From positions 62,001 to 126,000 of the forward strand of contig MCFE01000095.1 in NCBI GenBank assembly GCA_002104905.1: a stretch of DNA of 64,000 nt, read 5' to 3'. Within the stretch, counting starts at the first letter, position 1; each line of letters opens with the position of its first letter. The DNA is from Basidiobolus meristosporus CBS 931.73. Taxonomy: Eukaryota; Basidiobolomycota; Basidiobolomycetes; Basidiobolales; Basidiobolaceae. The notes below the pieces were generated by a model that was given only the letters and a program-made list of their open reading frames with translations, made no database searches and was not told where the DNA came from. Made by a program: the position numbers and the translations under genes. Below are positions 10,911 to 23,626 of the stretch, in pieces.

Positions 10911-11249
10911 AACAAACTTCTCAAGAAATTATGATAATAGCAGAACTGTTGTTTAGTTGTAAAGAAACTCTGTATCAGTACCCTTGTCAAAGTAAGACAA
11001 CTATAACATTATGTAATGAGAGTTTCCTACCTTTCAAGAGTATTCTGTACTGGTCTTAGGGTGAATACAAAATGCTAGGTGAAAGTGCCAATTGGATCTG
11101 GTCTATAGCGGAATAATCATGGGATAACAGATCAGAAAAAATGTGGCCCAGTTGGGGCTGTAAGCTAGTTGTACAGGGATTAAGACAAGTCCAGAATTGC
11201 TAATTTAATTTTTAGTGGCAGAACAATACCAACTTGTTCACTATTTCAC
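10911..11249 (-). mobile_element. Copia-B 3' LTR (minus-strand element)
   Basis: A diverged minus-strand Copia-B LTR missing its last 30 or so bases. Immediately inside, the sense strand has the purine tract CCAAGGGGGAA (11,250-11,260 complement), the expected plus-strand primer next to a 3' LTR. It belongs to the element that continues to 20,189. Confidence 0.78.
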
Positions 11250-13396
11250 CATTCCCCCTTGGCCAAATAATTTCAAAATCCTAATTTCACTCTGAGATTC
11301 TCAAATTGAGGCTCAGCTAAATGTTTTTTGAGTATACTGCCACCACTTTGTCAGTAGGTCAGTATACTAACTCCACTTGGTTATTTCCTACAGCTTCCCT
11401 CACAAAGTGTTGTTGTAGATCCATGAGCTTAGTTCTGGCATGATTAGTAGAATTCCTGGCTAATGGAATGCAACTCTGACTATCCCTGTAAATACATAAT
11501 AGTCCATATGAGTTAAAACATGGGTCTTTGTATAGTTCATGCAATCATATAGCCTCCTTGATTGCGTGGCAAGCAGCCATCTAGTCAGCCTCAGTTGTAA
11601 ATAGGGCCACAGTTGGTTGTTTCTTGCAATTTCAAGCAATTGCCACACCAGCATACACAAATACATACCCAGTGGTAGGGCATCTGTTGATTAGATTCCT
11701 ACCCAGTCTGGATCAGTATAGCCATATTAATCTAAGCCTATATGTGGCTCCAGAGTATTCCAAAACCGTATTGTTGGTATCATGCAGATATCTGAAGATT
11801 CACTTAACAGCTGCAATTTGACCAGATGCATAATTCAGCATGAGCCGGCTGAGTGGTTCAGCTGCCACTGCAGTATCTGGACATGTAAGAACCATTAAGC
11901 ACATCAGGCTACCAAACATCAATTGACAGGTAGTTTATTGGCCCATATTGGAGCTGTTTTACTCCAAGCTGGCAGCAATTTAATTTATTTCAGGTTTGTA
12001 TCCTTGTTGGCTGCTGCAGGATTGCAATTTCTCATCTGGAAGCATCAAAGAAAGTCCCTGATGTGCTTTGACTGATTCTGGGCAGTTTTCTGTGTAGATA
12101 TGTTAAATTTTACTTCAGGTCCAAGAACATGGCTCAATTTTCCAATATCTTTCATCACAAACTTGTTGAACAGGTCAAATTTTGCATGTTTAAGCACCTC
12201 CTGGTCACTATTAGCTATTTTTAGGTTGTCTGCAGAAAGTACCAGGATAGTCACTCCCTTCTTTAAGCTGCTTCACATATCCACTGTGATCTGTGGTACT
12301 CTAAAGGAATCCAATCTCTTCTAGTTATGTGTCAATCTACTTATATTATGCTCTAGGATCCTGCTCAAGCCAATACATCTATTTCCTATGTCTGCACACC
12401 TTATAGGGCGTATTGAATCAGCAACCAATCTAGCTTTGCACTTAACAATGGTACAGTTTGAGGCTGTCTTGGTCTTCTAGACCCTTCTATATCCTATTGG
12501 CTTTCTCCTACCTGGTCAATCTACCAATCCCCACATTCTTGACCTGATCAGTAATTGCTACTTGTCCTTTATGGCTTGTTACCACAAGGTAGCCTCAGGA
12601 CTTTGCTTTGCATGCTCCAGATTCTGAGATTAGGCACATAAGGCAAGATTAGCTTCTTCATGGTTATTGGATATCTGCCACCAAGATCCAGGGGCACATC
12701 TTGCTCTGGTAGTTATCCTAACAAGGAAAATTTGCTGTGATCTGGAACTGGTAGAGTTTTCTTTTGTATCTAGCTGAATTAGGTATGTATCTACTTCATC
12801 AATGGTGATTGCATCATCAGATTGCTGGCCAAAAATCTCAATGGCTTTGTGATACAAGCTCTCCTCATATACAATATCTCCGCTCTTGATTAGCTTCCAA
12901 TTTTGCCATCATACACTATACACTTTGATATCTTTGTAGTGGCTAAGAACTATCCCTTTTCTACTTTTTGGTTCCAATGTTGAGCACTTATTTAAGGAGG
13001 TTATAGAATTCATCACTACCAAAGATGAGGTGTGGGAGGTCTTGTTTTTGCCTGTATATGCTTCAGAGTGTGTAAAATCACAGTGCTGCTGCTGGGCAAA
13101 CATTGTTAGTGCATACTTTCATAGTAACAGTTATACCCCAAAACTTGTAGTCCATTCCTTTTTCATATAGCATAGATTTTCCCATCTCTACTATTGTTCT
13201 GTTTACATGTTCTACTACTTCATTTTGCGGTGGAGTATGATGAACAGGCTCTGTTGAAGTATATTAGTAGTAGAGTTGTACTTTGCAGACTTCTTTGAAC
13301 AGTTTTCCCCTCCATTGTCACTTTGAAGTATCTTTAATGTACAGCCAGTTTGTGCGTCTGCCACATTCTAGATGTGCTTAAACATTTCCAAAGCCT
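11250..13396 (-). pseudogene. Copia-B pol remnant (integrase end, RT, RNase H)
   Basis: Reading right to left: integrase core remnants near 13,330-13,120 (sense SDNGGE-like at about 13,325), a linker region at 12,630-12,857, reverse transcriptase near 12,600-12,045 (12,045-12,254 reads MTILVLSADNL, where the YVDD box is expected, so the Asp pair is damaged), and RNase H at 11,359-11,544 (HARTKLMDLQQHF matches the copia HARTKHIDIRHHF motif). Many stops and shifts are present. The same element continues beyond the Gypsy-A insertion at 18,345. Confidence 0.78.
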
Positions 13397-13764
13397 TGTT
13401 ATGATTTACTGACTGAATGTTTTAGTTAGAACAGTTTTAGTCAAATCAATTACCTATATGCTTAGCCTATTAGAACACCAGTGTTATCTATCAAATCAGT
13501 AGCATTAATCAGCAGATGAATCAGCAGATCTTTATCAGACAGGAATAGATATATTCAGATAGGATCTTATCGTGTGATGATGATGAAATCATATGAGTCA
13601 TCAGCCACAACCTACATTAGGAAATACTATTACAGCAAATGATCTGGCAAAATTGTATATAAGGAGCTGTTGGAACCTAAATGAAAATCAGTTCAGGTTT
13701 TAGTGAATACAACACTAGCTAAACACCCTATTCCTCTGCAACTCTTATTCCAAAGCTTGTAGCA
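13397..13764 (+). mobile_element. Gypsy-A 5' LTR
   Basis: A 368-bp LTR starting TGTTATGATTTACTG and ending CTTGTAGCA. It is paired with the 3' LTR at 17,972-18,340. GCCT flanks the whole element (13,393-13,396 and 18,341-18,344), a 4-bp target duplication. Promoter-like TATATAAGG is near 13,657. The primer binding site follows at 13,766 (TGGTAGCAGC). Confidence 0.9.
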
Positions 13765-13822
13765 TTGGTAGCAGCAATAACCAGAAACCTCCCCCCTGAA
13801 GAAAGAAGAAGCCTCCCTCAAG

Positions 13823-15279
13823 ATGTCCAAAAATCAAGAATGGAAGAATGCTTTGCAACAAATACTAGTGTAGCAGCAACAGTTACCCCAGGTCCTTAGC
13901 CAGCAGCAACAAGGAATGACTACCTTGGCCCAAAGCTAGCAAAACCCCATCAAGAGCAACTTTATTGTGAAGGTCAACCGGTATCATGGTAGAGTCAATG
14001 AAAACCTGGGAACTTGGCTCTTCCGGATTGAAGAAGCTTTGAAGGCTAAGGGAATTGCTCCAGAAAGCAAGTTACATTATGCAGCCTCTTAACTGGCAGA
14101 TGCAGCTTTACAGAGGTACCACAACAAGATCAGGTCAGCCACCATAACAGGATGCTCTACAATCTCTACCTGGGATGAGTTTGTGTCCAAAATTCAGGAT
14201 GCTTTTACAACTCCATACCAGTAGATGCTACTACAAAGAATGTTGAAGACACCCAGACAGAAAGAAATGGTTCAAGAGAACATCAATGAGTACAGATGTC
14301 TACTTGGACAAATTGAAAGAATGGACCTGCTGAATCAGGTGGAATACTTTATTGATGGATTAAAAGTAAGAACTTGCAAAGAAGTGAATTATTGAAGACC
14401 CCAGAGTATTGAAGAAGCCATCAAGATTGCCATTGACTATGACTCAGCTATGCTTGGTGTTGGGAAGCCCATAATGACTAATCAGTGAGGCTACCATCAT
14501 TATGAAAGGAGATAATCATTATGAAAGGAGATAATCCAAAGCAGCGCCAAGGAAAATAGTAACTGTGTAAAAGAATTATACCCCAGAAGAATGTACAAAG
14601 AAAGGACTTCGCTTCAATTGCCACCAACAGGGACATATTTCAAAGTACTGCCCTTAGAGAAGAAATGAACACCAGCCATCAGGAACCTTCAACTATATTA
14701 AAGCCCTTGAGCATAATAACATAGAGGATCAACTTGGAGAAGACTCAGAACTCACCTCCCACATATCAGAAGAATACCTATCCCAGTCAACCTCAAATTC
14801 AGGAAAGCTATTATTCTTGAATGGAGTAATCAATGAAGTACCTGCTAAGATCATGATGTACCCTTGAGGATCACCTGAGTACATGTCAGAGCAATTTGCT
14901 TTGAAAGCTGGAATCAACTCAGATCTTACCAAATCAGCTTCACTCTCAGCAGCTGATAGGAACTCTCACATAATCAACCATATTATTCAGCCAGTATGGA
15001 TGAAGATCAATGACTATGAAGAAAACCTACAGACCTATATATTTGGGAACTGCAAGTTTTACCTTGTATTTGGAAAAACCTGGTTATTTTGTTATAATCC
15101 ATCAATCAACTGAAGAACCCATGCTACTCAAGTCCAGAAGGACAACAAGACATATGATCTATTATCTGCCAGACTGGATCTCAACTTGGTCAACTTCAGT
15201 GATTGTGAAACAAGTGAACTTAGCAAGACACAGTTCTGTAGAGCACTTAGAAAAGGCACCCAGATGATTCTCAGTAGTA
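13823..15279 (+). pseudogene. Gypsy-A gag and protease
   Basis: The start ATG is at 13,823 (MSKNQEWKNALQQ). A glutamine-rich N-terminus is followed by a Ty3-type capsid region (WLFRIEEALKAKG at about 14,010-14,050). A zinc knuckle near 14,610-14,660 reads RFNCHQQGHISKYC, with its first Cys replaced by Arg. At least eight in-frame stops are visible, several of the CAG-to-TAG kind. The protease region (about 14,840-15,110) has GSPEYMSEQFA where an active-site D-S/T-G is expected, so it is dead. Confidence 0.8.
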
Positions 15280-16610
15280 TTGAAGGAGTATTCCTCTACT
15301 CCAGTGCCCCAGAAGGTCCAGACTCTTTTGAAGGAATATTCAGACATATTTCCATATGAACTTGTAAGCCTACCACCAGTCAGAGATGTGGATTGTACCC
15401 TTGAAACAGGAGATAGCCCTCCAGTGAGTAAGTCACCTTGCAGAATGAGTCCATTGGAATTGGAAGAGATGAAGAGAAAAATAGATCAGTTATTGGAGCA
15501 AGGAAATATTAGACCCAGCAAGTCACCTTGGGAAGCACCAGTACTATTTGTAAAGAAGAAAGATGGAACACTTAGGATGTGCATTGACTAGAGAGCCTGC
15601 AACTCAATTACCGTGAAGAATAAGTACCCCATACCTTGAATTGGTGATTTTGTGGACCAACTCAATGGAGCCACTATTTTCAGCAAGATTAACCTTAAGT
15701 CAGGATACAACCAGATCAGGGTGAAGCCAGAAGACATCCCTAAGACAGCATTCAGGACCAGATATGGACATTTGAAGTACTTAGCCATGAGTTTTGGCCT
15801 CAACAATGCCCCTGCCATATTCATGACCCTGATGCATACTGTCTTTCAGGAGTACTTAGACAAGTTTGTGATAATCTACCTAGATGATATAATGATACAC
15901 AGCAACACAGAAGAGGATCATTTAGTGAACATTGAAAAGGTCTTGAAAAAGCTAACAGAGAACAAACTACATGGCAAGCTAGCCAAGTATGAATTTGTCA
16001 AGGAACACATTAAATATCTGGGACACATAGTGCCAAGTACAGGAGTGACTTTAGAATGTAAGAAGGTCAAAGTTATCAAGATTCTGAAGCAGCCCCGTAG
16101 CATATGAGAACTCAGATCATTCCTTGGAATGGTGTCTCATTATCAGATATTTGTTAAGTCCTTTGCAAGTATTGCAGCCCCTTTAACTGATATCTTCAAG
16201 AAAGAAAATTCCTACAAGTGGGACATAGCTTGTGAGACTGCCTTCCAGACACTCAAGAATGAACATGCTAAGCTGCCAAGCTTAAGAATACCTGACTTCA
16301 GAAAAGAGTTTACTCTGTGCTCAGATGCTTTAGATTATGCAATTGGTGGAATGTTGAGCCAAGAATACAAGGGAAAGAACTACTCAGTTGCCTTTGAATC
16401 AGAAACTGAGCTCAGCAGAACAAAACTATCCAGTGTATGAGAAGGAGATGCTAGCTATAATACACTGCTTGAAGACATAGAGATGCTATATTGAAGAGGC
16501 AAATGCACTGTGAAGACTGATCATGCCTCCCCCAAGATATATTTACTGAGAAGGTACTCTCTAGAAGAATGATAAGATGGAGTGAATGCATTCAGCAATG
16601 TGATTTGTCT
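15280..16610 (+). pseudogene. Gypsy-A reverse transcriptase and RNase H
   Basis: The best preserved Ty3/gypsy pol in the older layer. Open stretches are 15,280-15,591 and 15,652-16,107, separated by stops, with 16,129-16,440 following. RT motifs seen: [12 protein letters not shown] (about 15,555-15,588), FSKINLKSGYNQI, FGLNNAPAIF, and an intact catalytic box, IIYLDDIMIHS (about 15,870-15,905). The connection and RNase H start follow (LGHIV, then FTLCSDALDYAIGG). A TAG interrupts just after CID at 15,589. Confidence 0.88.
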
Positions 16611-17920
16611 ACTGCACTGTGAAAAACAACACTGCTGCTGATGCCTTATCCAGATTAGAACAAGTTGCACAACTCAAATTGGTGCATGAGTCAGATTGGC
16701 CTAGCCTATTATCAAAGTACTTGGAGGACCAAGCCATTCCTAATGAAGTGGATGAAGAGTTCAATAAGATAATCCGGGATAAAGCCAGCAAATTTTTGGT
16801 ACAGGATGAAACACTATACCAAATTTTTGATGGAAGCCCTGTTGCCTATTGCCCTTGTGTTTCTTGCCTGGATTTAATACATAAGCTACATAATGGATAT
16901 GGACATCTTGGAATTGAAGGAACCTATATCCTTGTGAAATCCAGAGCATGGTGGCCCAGAATGAAACAAGAGATTGAGAAGCTAATGAAAACATGCCCAA
17001 GTTGCCATATCAATCAAGGTCAACCACAGAGAATTGCTGAACTCTTTCCCTTGGAGCCAATAAGACCACTGGAAAGATGGGGAATTGACTTTATTGGAAG
17101 ACTGCCAACTACCAGGAAATACAACCATTGGATCCTAGTAGCGATTCACCATGCCATTGAATGGCCAGTGGCTAAAGCAGTACATGTAGCCAGTGAATAA
17201 GAAGTTGCAAGTTTCATCTGCCATGAGATCCTTATGAAGTTTTGATGCCCCAGAGAGATTCTATTTAATAGAGGAGCAAACTTTATGGCAAAGACATTAG
17301 AAGCTTACCTGGAGATGCAGCACATCAGACACTTGAAAACCTTGGCATATCACCCTAGAACTAATGGAGTCACTGAGCAATTTAATTGCCTATTTGGAAA
17401 AATGCTGACCAAGTGTGCATATGGAGCTGTCAGTAGATGGGATTAGTATATAGACCAAGCTCTCTTTGCATGTAAAGTTAGAATACACAACATCACCCAA
17501 CAATCACCATTTTACTTGGTGTACGGATGTGAACCAAGGATTCCAGGAGATCTCACATAACCAAACCTTACAGATGCCTTAGAAGAGGAGCTTAGTTAGC
17601 CAAGTAGACTCCAGCAGCTGGAACAAAGACATCAAGAGGCAAGAGCCAAAGCATCTGAAAGTGCAGAAAAGATGAAGCATAGATTTGATAAGACTATATC
17701 ACCAGAATCATTGACAGTTGGGAACTTTATATTGCTGAGAAGCAATACTTGGAGCAAGTTTGAGCCACAATGGACGTGACCTTTTAAGATCATCAGAGAA
17801 TGTCCATTTGCAACTTACAAACAAGTGAACAAAGAAGGGAATATCCGGGAAGATTTAGCTCATAGAGACAGGCTTAAGCTTGCAAGACTTGCCAACAATA
17901 TGGAACCATCAAGATAGTGG
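16611..17920 (+). pseudogene. Gypsy-A integrase
   Basis: The end of RNase H (ADALSR at about 16,634) leads into the integrase zinc domain (HLGIEGTYILVKSRAWWPRM and CPSCHINQ, an HHCC pattern). The catalytic core follows: WGIDFIG gives the first Asp (about 17,085). The second Asp region reads FNRGANF in place of the usual DRG. TNGVTEQFN keeps the Glu (about 17,360-17,385). A C-terminal fold with LLRSNTWSKFEPQW is present, and I see no chromodomain. There are several in-frame stops, and the open part is 16,619-17,200. Only 11 purines (17,961-17,971, AGTAGGGGGAA) and a short spacer separate it from the 3' LTR. Confidence 0.85.
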
Positions 17921-17971
17921 TATCATAAGAAATAATACTCAGGAGAACCCTCTCAACTTTAGTAGGGGGAA

Positions 17972-18340
17972 TGTTATAATCTACCGCTTGAATGGTTAAG
18001 TTAGATGAGTTTTAGTCAAATCAATCTGTTATATCTGTAGCCTATCAGTATATCAGTGTAATCTATCAAATCAGTAGCACTAGCCAGCAGATGAGTCAGC
18101 AGATTCTTATCAGAGAGGGATAGATATATTAAGCAGGATCTTACTGGGTTAATGACAATGCAATCAAGTGAGTCATCAGCCACAACCTACACTAGGAAAT
18201 ACAACTAGTCAGCAAATGATCTAGCAAAATTGTATATAAGGAGCTGCTAGAACCTCAATAACAATCAGTTCATGTTTAGTGAATACAATACTAGCTAAAC
18301 TCCCTATTCCTCTACAACTCTTATACTAAGACTTGTAACA
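17972..18340 (+). mobile_element. Gypsy-A 3' LTR
   Basis: A 369-bp partner of 13,397-13,764, preceded by a polypurine tract and followed by the GCCT duplication. Many substitutions separate the two LTRs, consistent with an old insertion. Confidence 0.9.
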
Positions 18341-18344
18341 GCCT

Positions 18345-19885
18345 CATCCTTTGTCTTGAGGTAGTAAACTCATGTGTATCTTGTATGGTCATCTACAAAC
18401 ATTGTAATGTTTATCTTTTCTATAAGGGGCAGTCTACTCATGGGCCCACATATGTCTGAGTGCACAATAGCCAGTATTTTGGCAGTTTTGATACCTTCTG
18501 AATTCCTGAGACATTGCCTAGCATGTATGCAATATGAACAGTCCTCACAGATGCTCAATTTGATTGGATTTGAGTAACTTAGGCCCAAAACAAATTGATT
18601 TTCCAAGAACTGCCTTATATTTTGTTTGACCATGTATCCTAGCCCCCTATATCACACCTCTCAGTATGTCTCATCAGTTTTAGCTATGTTGAAATACTCA
18701 GGCAAAACAATCATGCATAATAAGCTATATGTATTGTGATATCTGATTCCCAAAGCCTGTTGTTCATTTTCACTCAATATTGAGCAGCTCAGCTTAGTAA
18801 AAATAAATCTTAACCTCTTATAAGCTTCTTTCCTGACTCACAGCATATTCTTGGATATTTAAGGTACATTGAGTACGTCAATCAGTTTTGCTGTTGTGGC
18901 CCCTGGGATGTTGCTGATATTTAGCTGTATAGACCCACTGGTGGCAACTTCTAATGCAGTGTTGTCTCCCTGATAAACTCTTGTAGCAGGAGTAGCCTTT
19001 AAGCTGATGAACCACTCCTTTATACTGCATAGATGCTGTGATGCTGCAAAGTAAATATACAATACATTACCTTACATCTTTGCACTCTCTTATACAGTTA
19101 CAAATAACTGTTCATCTATACTTATAAGATTTGCCTGCTCTAGTTGCTACTTACATTCACTTACCCTGTGTCCTGGCTTCTTACAGTAGTTAGGCAACCT
19201 GGTTTACTTCAATTCTGTTGCTTTCCAAATGTTTCTGTGTTCCTTTCTGAGCTGAACAAAGTACTATTTTCAGTCTTCTCTGCTTGATCATTGTATATGA
19301 GTTCTTCATGGAGAATTCTTCCTTTAACATAGTTCAAGATTATCTTGACAACTTTTGAAAGAAAGTATCATTGGCACATACTTGTTTGGTAGGCTGCAAG
19401 GCAGACAGAGTATTTTTTCATCATTATCTACTCCAGCATTAGCACTGTAAAGTTCTGCTGCAAGTGTTTCCATTCTGGTAATGAGCTGTAACATGTTATC
19501 CTCTGGCTGCTTCCACATTGTGAAGAATTTCCTTTTTAATAAAGCTTGCTTGATGCTGGCTTTACTCTGAAGATCTTCTCTAAGAACTCCCATGCTACTT
19601 TGGCAATATTAGTAGCATGAGCATGTCTAATGAAGGAATCTTGCACATTGAAGCATATGATATCAAAGGCTTTTCTCCTTCTCTTAAAACCTCTCAGCCT
19701 CTGCTGCCATTCCTTTAGGTTCAACTTCCATTCCTGTAGCTATACTTCAAAGCTTTCTTTCCTCAAGGCAGTTGTGCATTTTGAATCTCCAAAGTCTGTA
19801 GTCTTTCTATCAGGCCTATCCTTTACAGGGACAATGTTTGTGTATGCTATATGGAACTTATTAGGACATGATGATGAAAGATAAG
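18345..19885 (-). pseudogene. Copia-B integrase N-term, protease, gag
   Basis: The continuation of the element at 11,250-13,396, in natural order. Right to left: gag (19,724-19,324, with FNVQDSFIRHAHATNIAKVAWEF-like capsid sequence), protease region (19,062-18,859, GDNTALEVATSGSIQL), pre-integrase (about 18,800-18,640), and integrase N-terminus (18,633-18,370, CEDCSYCIHARQ then IVHSDICGPM and DDHTRYT with the first catalytic Asp). Broken by shifts and stops. It shows that the Gypsy-A element inserted inside integrase. Confidence 0.8.
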
Positions 19886-20189
19886 CAGCCGTTTAGTCAA
19901 AAAGAAGCGGAGGATTGATACTGATGTAGAAGTAATATAACTATAACACTAAGTAAGGAGAGTTTCTCAACATTCAGGAGCCTTCCATAACAGTTTCACG
20001 GTTAGTACCTAATGTATGGTAAAAGTGCTAATTTGATCTCAACTGTAGGGGAATAATCAGAGGATCATGGATAAGAAAGGAACTGGAGAGGCTAGGGCTA
20101 TAATACAGTCATAGAATATTCAATACTAGTCCCAAATTGCTACATTATTTTAGCAATGGAATGATACTAAGTAGTTCTACATTTCAACA
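19886..20189 (-). mobile_element. Copia-B 5' LTR (partial)
   Basis: A minus-strand LTR ending ATTTCAACA at 20,189, aligned with the other Copia-B LTRs but missing the terminal segment next to gag. It closes the element that starts at 10,911. Confidence 0.75.
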
Positions 20190-20417
20190 GTACTCACATA
20201 CCTTCTGCCTGAAACTTTAGAATTGCTGCCCTGATAAGTTCTGTGTAAATTGTTCTTGGAAGCCACTTAGCTCTACTGGCATATCATGCATCACGTCAGT
20301 CATTTTAGGCACAAACTCATTCAAAATTTCCTTGGTTCCCAGAGATGATGCACAATAAGACAAAGACAGTCTGCACTGTGCAAATTGCCCACAGATTTGC
20401 TTGAGTATAGCTTCCTG
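20190..20417 (-). repeat. Repeat R copy, open for 67 codons
   Basis: The minus strand 20,217-20,420 is open (MQEAILKQICGQFAQ start). Flanking text resembles 1,850-1,900 and 30,300-30,400 (a CTTCTGCCTGAAACTTTAGA-like block). It has helical character and an unrecognised family. Confidence 0.45.
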
Positions 20418-20770
20418 CATTATGAGCAGTGGCTTGAATGTAGGCTAGATGAGTACTTACTCAAATCCATTAGTTTAATATTTAGCCTAGCAGTATACCA
20501 GCATTATGTATTGAATCAGCATGATTAGTCAGCAGAGCCTTATCAGACGGATATCAGTATATTGACTAAGATCTAATTGGGTCACAATGATACAATTAAA
20601 TGAGTCATCAGCAACAACTAACATTAGGAAATTCAATTATTGAACAATTGATCCAAGGAAATGTAGTGAAGGAGCTGCTGGAATCTCAATAAATATGAGC
20701 TCAAGTTTTAGCCAATACTATACTAGCTAAACTCACTATTCCTCAACAGCTATTATATTAAGACTTTCAA
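20418..20770 (+). mobile_element. Gypsy-A LTR, strongly diverged
   Basis: Aligns across its length with Gypsy-A LTRs (TTATGAGCAGTGGCTTGAATG at the start, ACTTTCAACA at the end). It directly abuts a reverse transcriptase fragment. It is either a solo insertion or the product of a deletion. No target duplication is recognisable. Confidence 0.65.
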
Positions 20771-20990
20771 CAGCTGCATTAGCACTTTGTACTATGATGT
20801 AAAGTACCCTTTGCCTTAAATTGATGAGCTTTTGGATCAACTCTATGGGGCTACCATATTTAGCAAGATTTCCCTGATGTTAGGACACAAACAGACTAAG
20901 GTGAAGCCACAAGACATCCCTAAGACAGTATACAGAAACAGATATGGACATTAGAAATACTAGCTGTATATCAGTAGTACTATTCCCAGT
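20771..20990 (+). pseudogene. Gypsy-A RT fragment
   Basis: Matches 15,595-15,790: the segment around KYP, then GATIFSK and the KTA..R.RYGH block. Heavily mutated. The frame resumes at 23,031 after about 2 kb of inserted sequence, suggesting that another element landed inside RT. Confidence 0.65.
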
Positions 20991-22680
20991 GCCAATGATC
21001 CTGAGGCTTTGTGAGACACTTATTAGATGAGCTACATGTCTAAATTAAGTATCAGAAACAGTAGGAGGAGATATATTTATATGTATCTGAACATGGAATT
21101 TCTACCACCATCAAGAAAAGTGCTACTGGAGATCCTGACCAAAAGTGTATGCATATATTCTTTATATGTACTGTGGAGATTGCATGAAACACTGTGTAAG
21201 AATGTATTAGTTGCCCTATACTGGTAAATATATCACTAAGCATTTAGTGATTGTCAACTATACATATATAAACATGGATCAGATGTTGATCTTGCTATTA
21301 TGAGCATATCAAGTTGCTTGCAGCTCCCAGCTATGGGCCACACTGCAGTAATGGCGTCTACTACCCAGATGCTGAGAGAAATGGCTTTTTAAGGAAGTTT
21401 ATTTGATCAAACTTGATCAAGCCTGTGAAGCGTTATACCAGATTCAAACAGATGATCACTTTGGGATGACACATCTCAGAATAGGAGTGCTCTGCAGATA
21501 AGTGGTTTTTGAGCACTCTAGACAATCTGACAGACTGTAGATATGCTACCTGCATGATCCAGATCTAGATCAAAAGGAAAATCCATCAACAAGCCTCCTC
21601 AAGACCAGATATGGAACAAAACCCTACCACCAATAAGTTGTCAGTTTCTAAATGGAGTTAGGTGCTACCCAAGCCAGATTTGGACTATCTAGCACACTAG
21701 ATATGATCCAGCAGTCCTATCACACAAGGATAATGGAGTACTGATGCTTGAGAAAGCAACAGAAAAGTCCATGAGAAACTAAACACTCAGAGGCAACATC
21801 AATATTACAGTTAACAATGAAGTTAACCTCTTTGCAGTTGGAGCTGGAAAAGTGGTACCAAGGACCAACCTATGGGTTATAATGGGTGCAGAGTCTATCA
21901 AGATGCAAAGGGAAGATCTGAGTATTGTAACAGAGATATCAGTCCAAGATGGTTTTTGCCTAGATCAGAAGGATGAATATGATCTATCTAGGGCAATTTT
22001 AGAAGGCAGGGAGCACCAGAAGAGGTAGCTTCCGTAGGAGTACAATATCCCAGATCAGGAGTGAAGAAAACCTAGGCTTGATACCATTCAAAGCACTAGT
22101 CCAGAAGCGGAAGTACTGGGTCAACTGGTGAGGGGCAACCACAATGCTGACCAATTGTTGGTCTCAGCAGATCATATAAGGACTATATGAGGAAAGTTAT
22201 TATCCAGATCCAGATATGGATATATGGAGCATAGTTAAGTGAATTAGACTATATACCAGAACTGTGGACAATCCTGATCTACGGGAGAGAAGATTACATC
22301 TTAATTTTGCCAATTATTGACTGGTTTTACTCAAATAAGAAACTGCAGAGAGCCTGAGAACGCAGCAATTTGATGACAGAATGTACAACAGGATATGGTC
22401 AGTATCTGAAAAGTTCTACACTGATCAAGTGGATGATACTCCTCCAGAGATATTTTGTGATGAAATCAGTATTTAGAATCAAAGTTATTTGGTCTAAAGT
22501 ATTGAATTAACAGTACAGACTTATACTTAGTTATTGCAGATAACATGCAATCCTTAACATATATTGGAGAATATATTAGTCCAATAGGCTATATGGTTAA
22601 TTGCAGGTTTAATTCCATCTGGAAGATACATATCACTGCAGCAAGTTCATATGGATATGAATATATTATGTGAATGGGAG
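20991..22680 (+). other. Unresolved inserted sequence ending in a Copia-C 3' LTR
   Basis: This block separates two halves of a Gypsy-A RT. It ends at TGAATGGGAG, a purine tract like that before the Copia-A 3' LTR, directly before the LTR at 22,681. I therefore infer it is the decayed internal region of a Copia-C element. Short open pieces (for example about 21,800-22,020) show no motif I can defend. No other gene is seen. Confidence 0.4.
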
Positions 22681-23030
22681 TGTTGAAATAATCAGGAGTC
22701 CACCTAATTACTAATATAGAATCAACTAGCACTTAGTTAAAATGACATATTTCAGATTATTAACCTTGAAATAAATTTGTATGATATTTGCAAATTATTA
22801 GAAATTAGAGAGGTACAAAATTTTAGGAAAATTAGAAACTGGTCCAAATGAGCTGAAACCTGGCACAGGTACTCATGAGACTTCTCCAATAATGAACAAA
22901 TAGTTACATTTGCATAGTTCTGCAATAAGTATAAATACTTTGTTGCAACTCTACAAATCAACAAGTGAATATCATATAAATCTTCTAATTCTGTATTAAA
23001 CTTTGAATGTATCTCTCTAATGTTTTGACA
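22681..23030 (+). mobile_element. Copia-C 3' LTR (350 bp)
   Basis: Starts TGTTGAAATAATCAGG and ends TAATGTTTTGACA. A related minus-strand copy is at 29,668-29,914. It carries a TATAAATAC promoter-like box (about 22,930). The Gypsy-A RT frame resumes immediately after it. Confidence 0.7.
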
Positions 23031-23626
23031 GATACAAACTGCCTTACAAGAGTATTTAGATGAATTTGTGTTAATCTACCTAGATGACATACTGATATAC
23101 AGCAAGATAGAAGTGGAACACTTAGTGCACATTGAAAAGGTCTTGAAGAAGCTAAGAAAGAACAAGCTATATGGCAAGCTAGCAAAGTGTGTATTCCTGA
23201 AAGAACACTTTGAGTACTTGGGACACATAGTGGCAAGCACAGGAGTGGCCTTGGACCCCAAGAAGGCTGAAGTTGTCAAGAATCTGAAGCAGCCCCATAG
23301 CATATCAGAACTCAGATCACTCCTGGGAGTTGTTTCCTATTATTGGAGATTTGTAAAGTCTTTTACAAGTATTGTAGCCCCTTTAGCATATATTCTCAAG
23401 AAAGATAACATCTTGAAGTGGGACAGAGCCTGTAAGACTGCCTTTCTGACACTCCAGAATAAACATGCTAAGCTACCAAGCTGGAGAATACCTGGCTCCA
23501 GAAAAGAGCTTACTCTGTGCACAAATGCTTCAGACTGTACAGTTAATGGAGTGCTGAGCCCAAAACAAGAATGAAAGCACCACCCAGTTGCTCTTAAACC
23601 CAAAGAAATATTGCACTGAAGGAGTC
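23031..23626 (+). pseudogene. Gypsy-A RT and RNase H fragment
   Basis: Open for 168 codons (23,068-23,574). It contains the intact catalytic box LIYLDDILIYS (about 23,070-23,102), the thumb LGHIV, the connection SLLGVVSYYWRF, and the RNase H start (LTLCTNASDC, where the first catalytic Asp reads Asn). It matches 15,840-16,440. The 5' part of RT is displaced to 20,771-20,990. The remainder of pol is missing. Confidence 0.82.

Noticed and set aside
20991-22680. Integrase-like zinc region near 21,430-21,490
   Set aside because: Only a loose His-rich similarity in a stop-ridden frame, not strong enough to name a domain.
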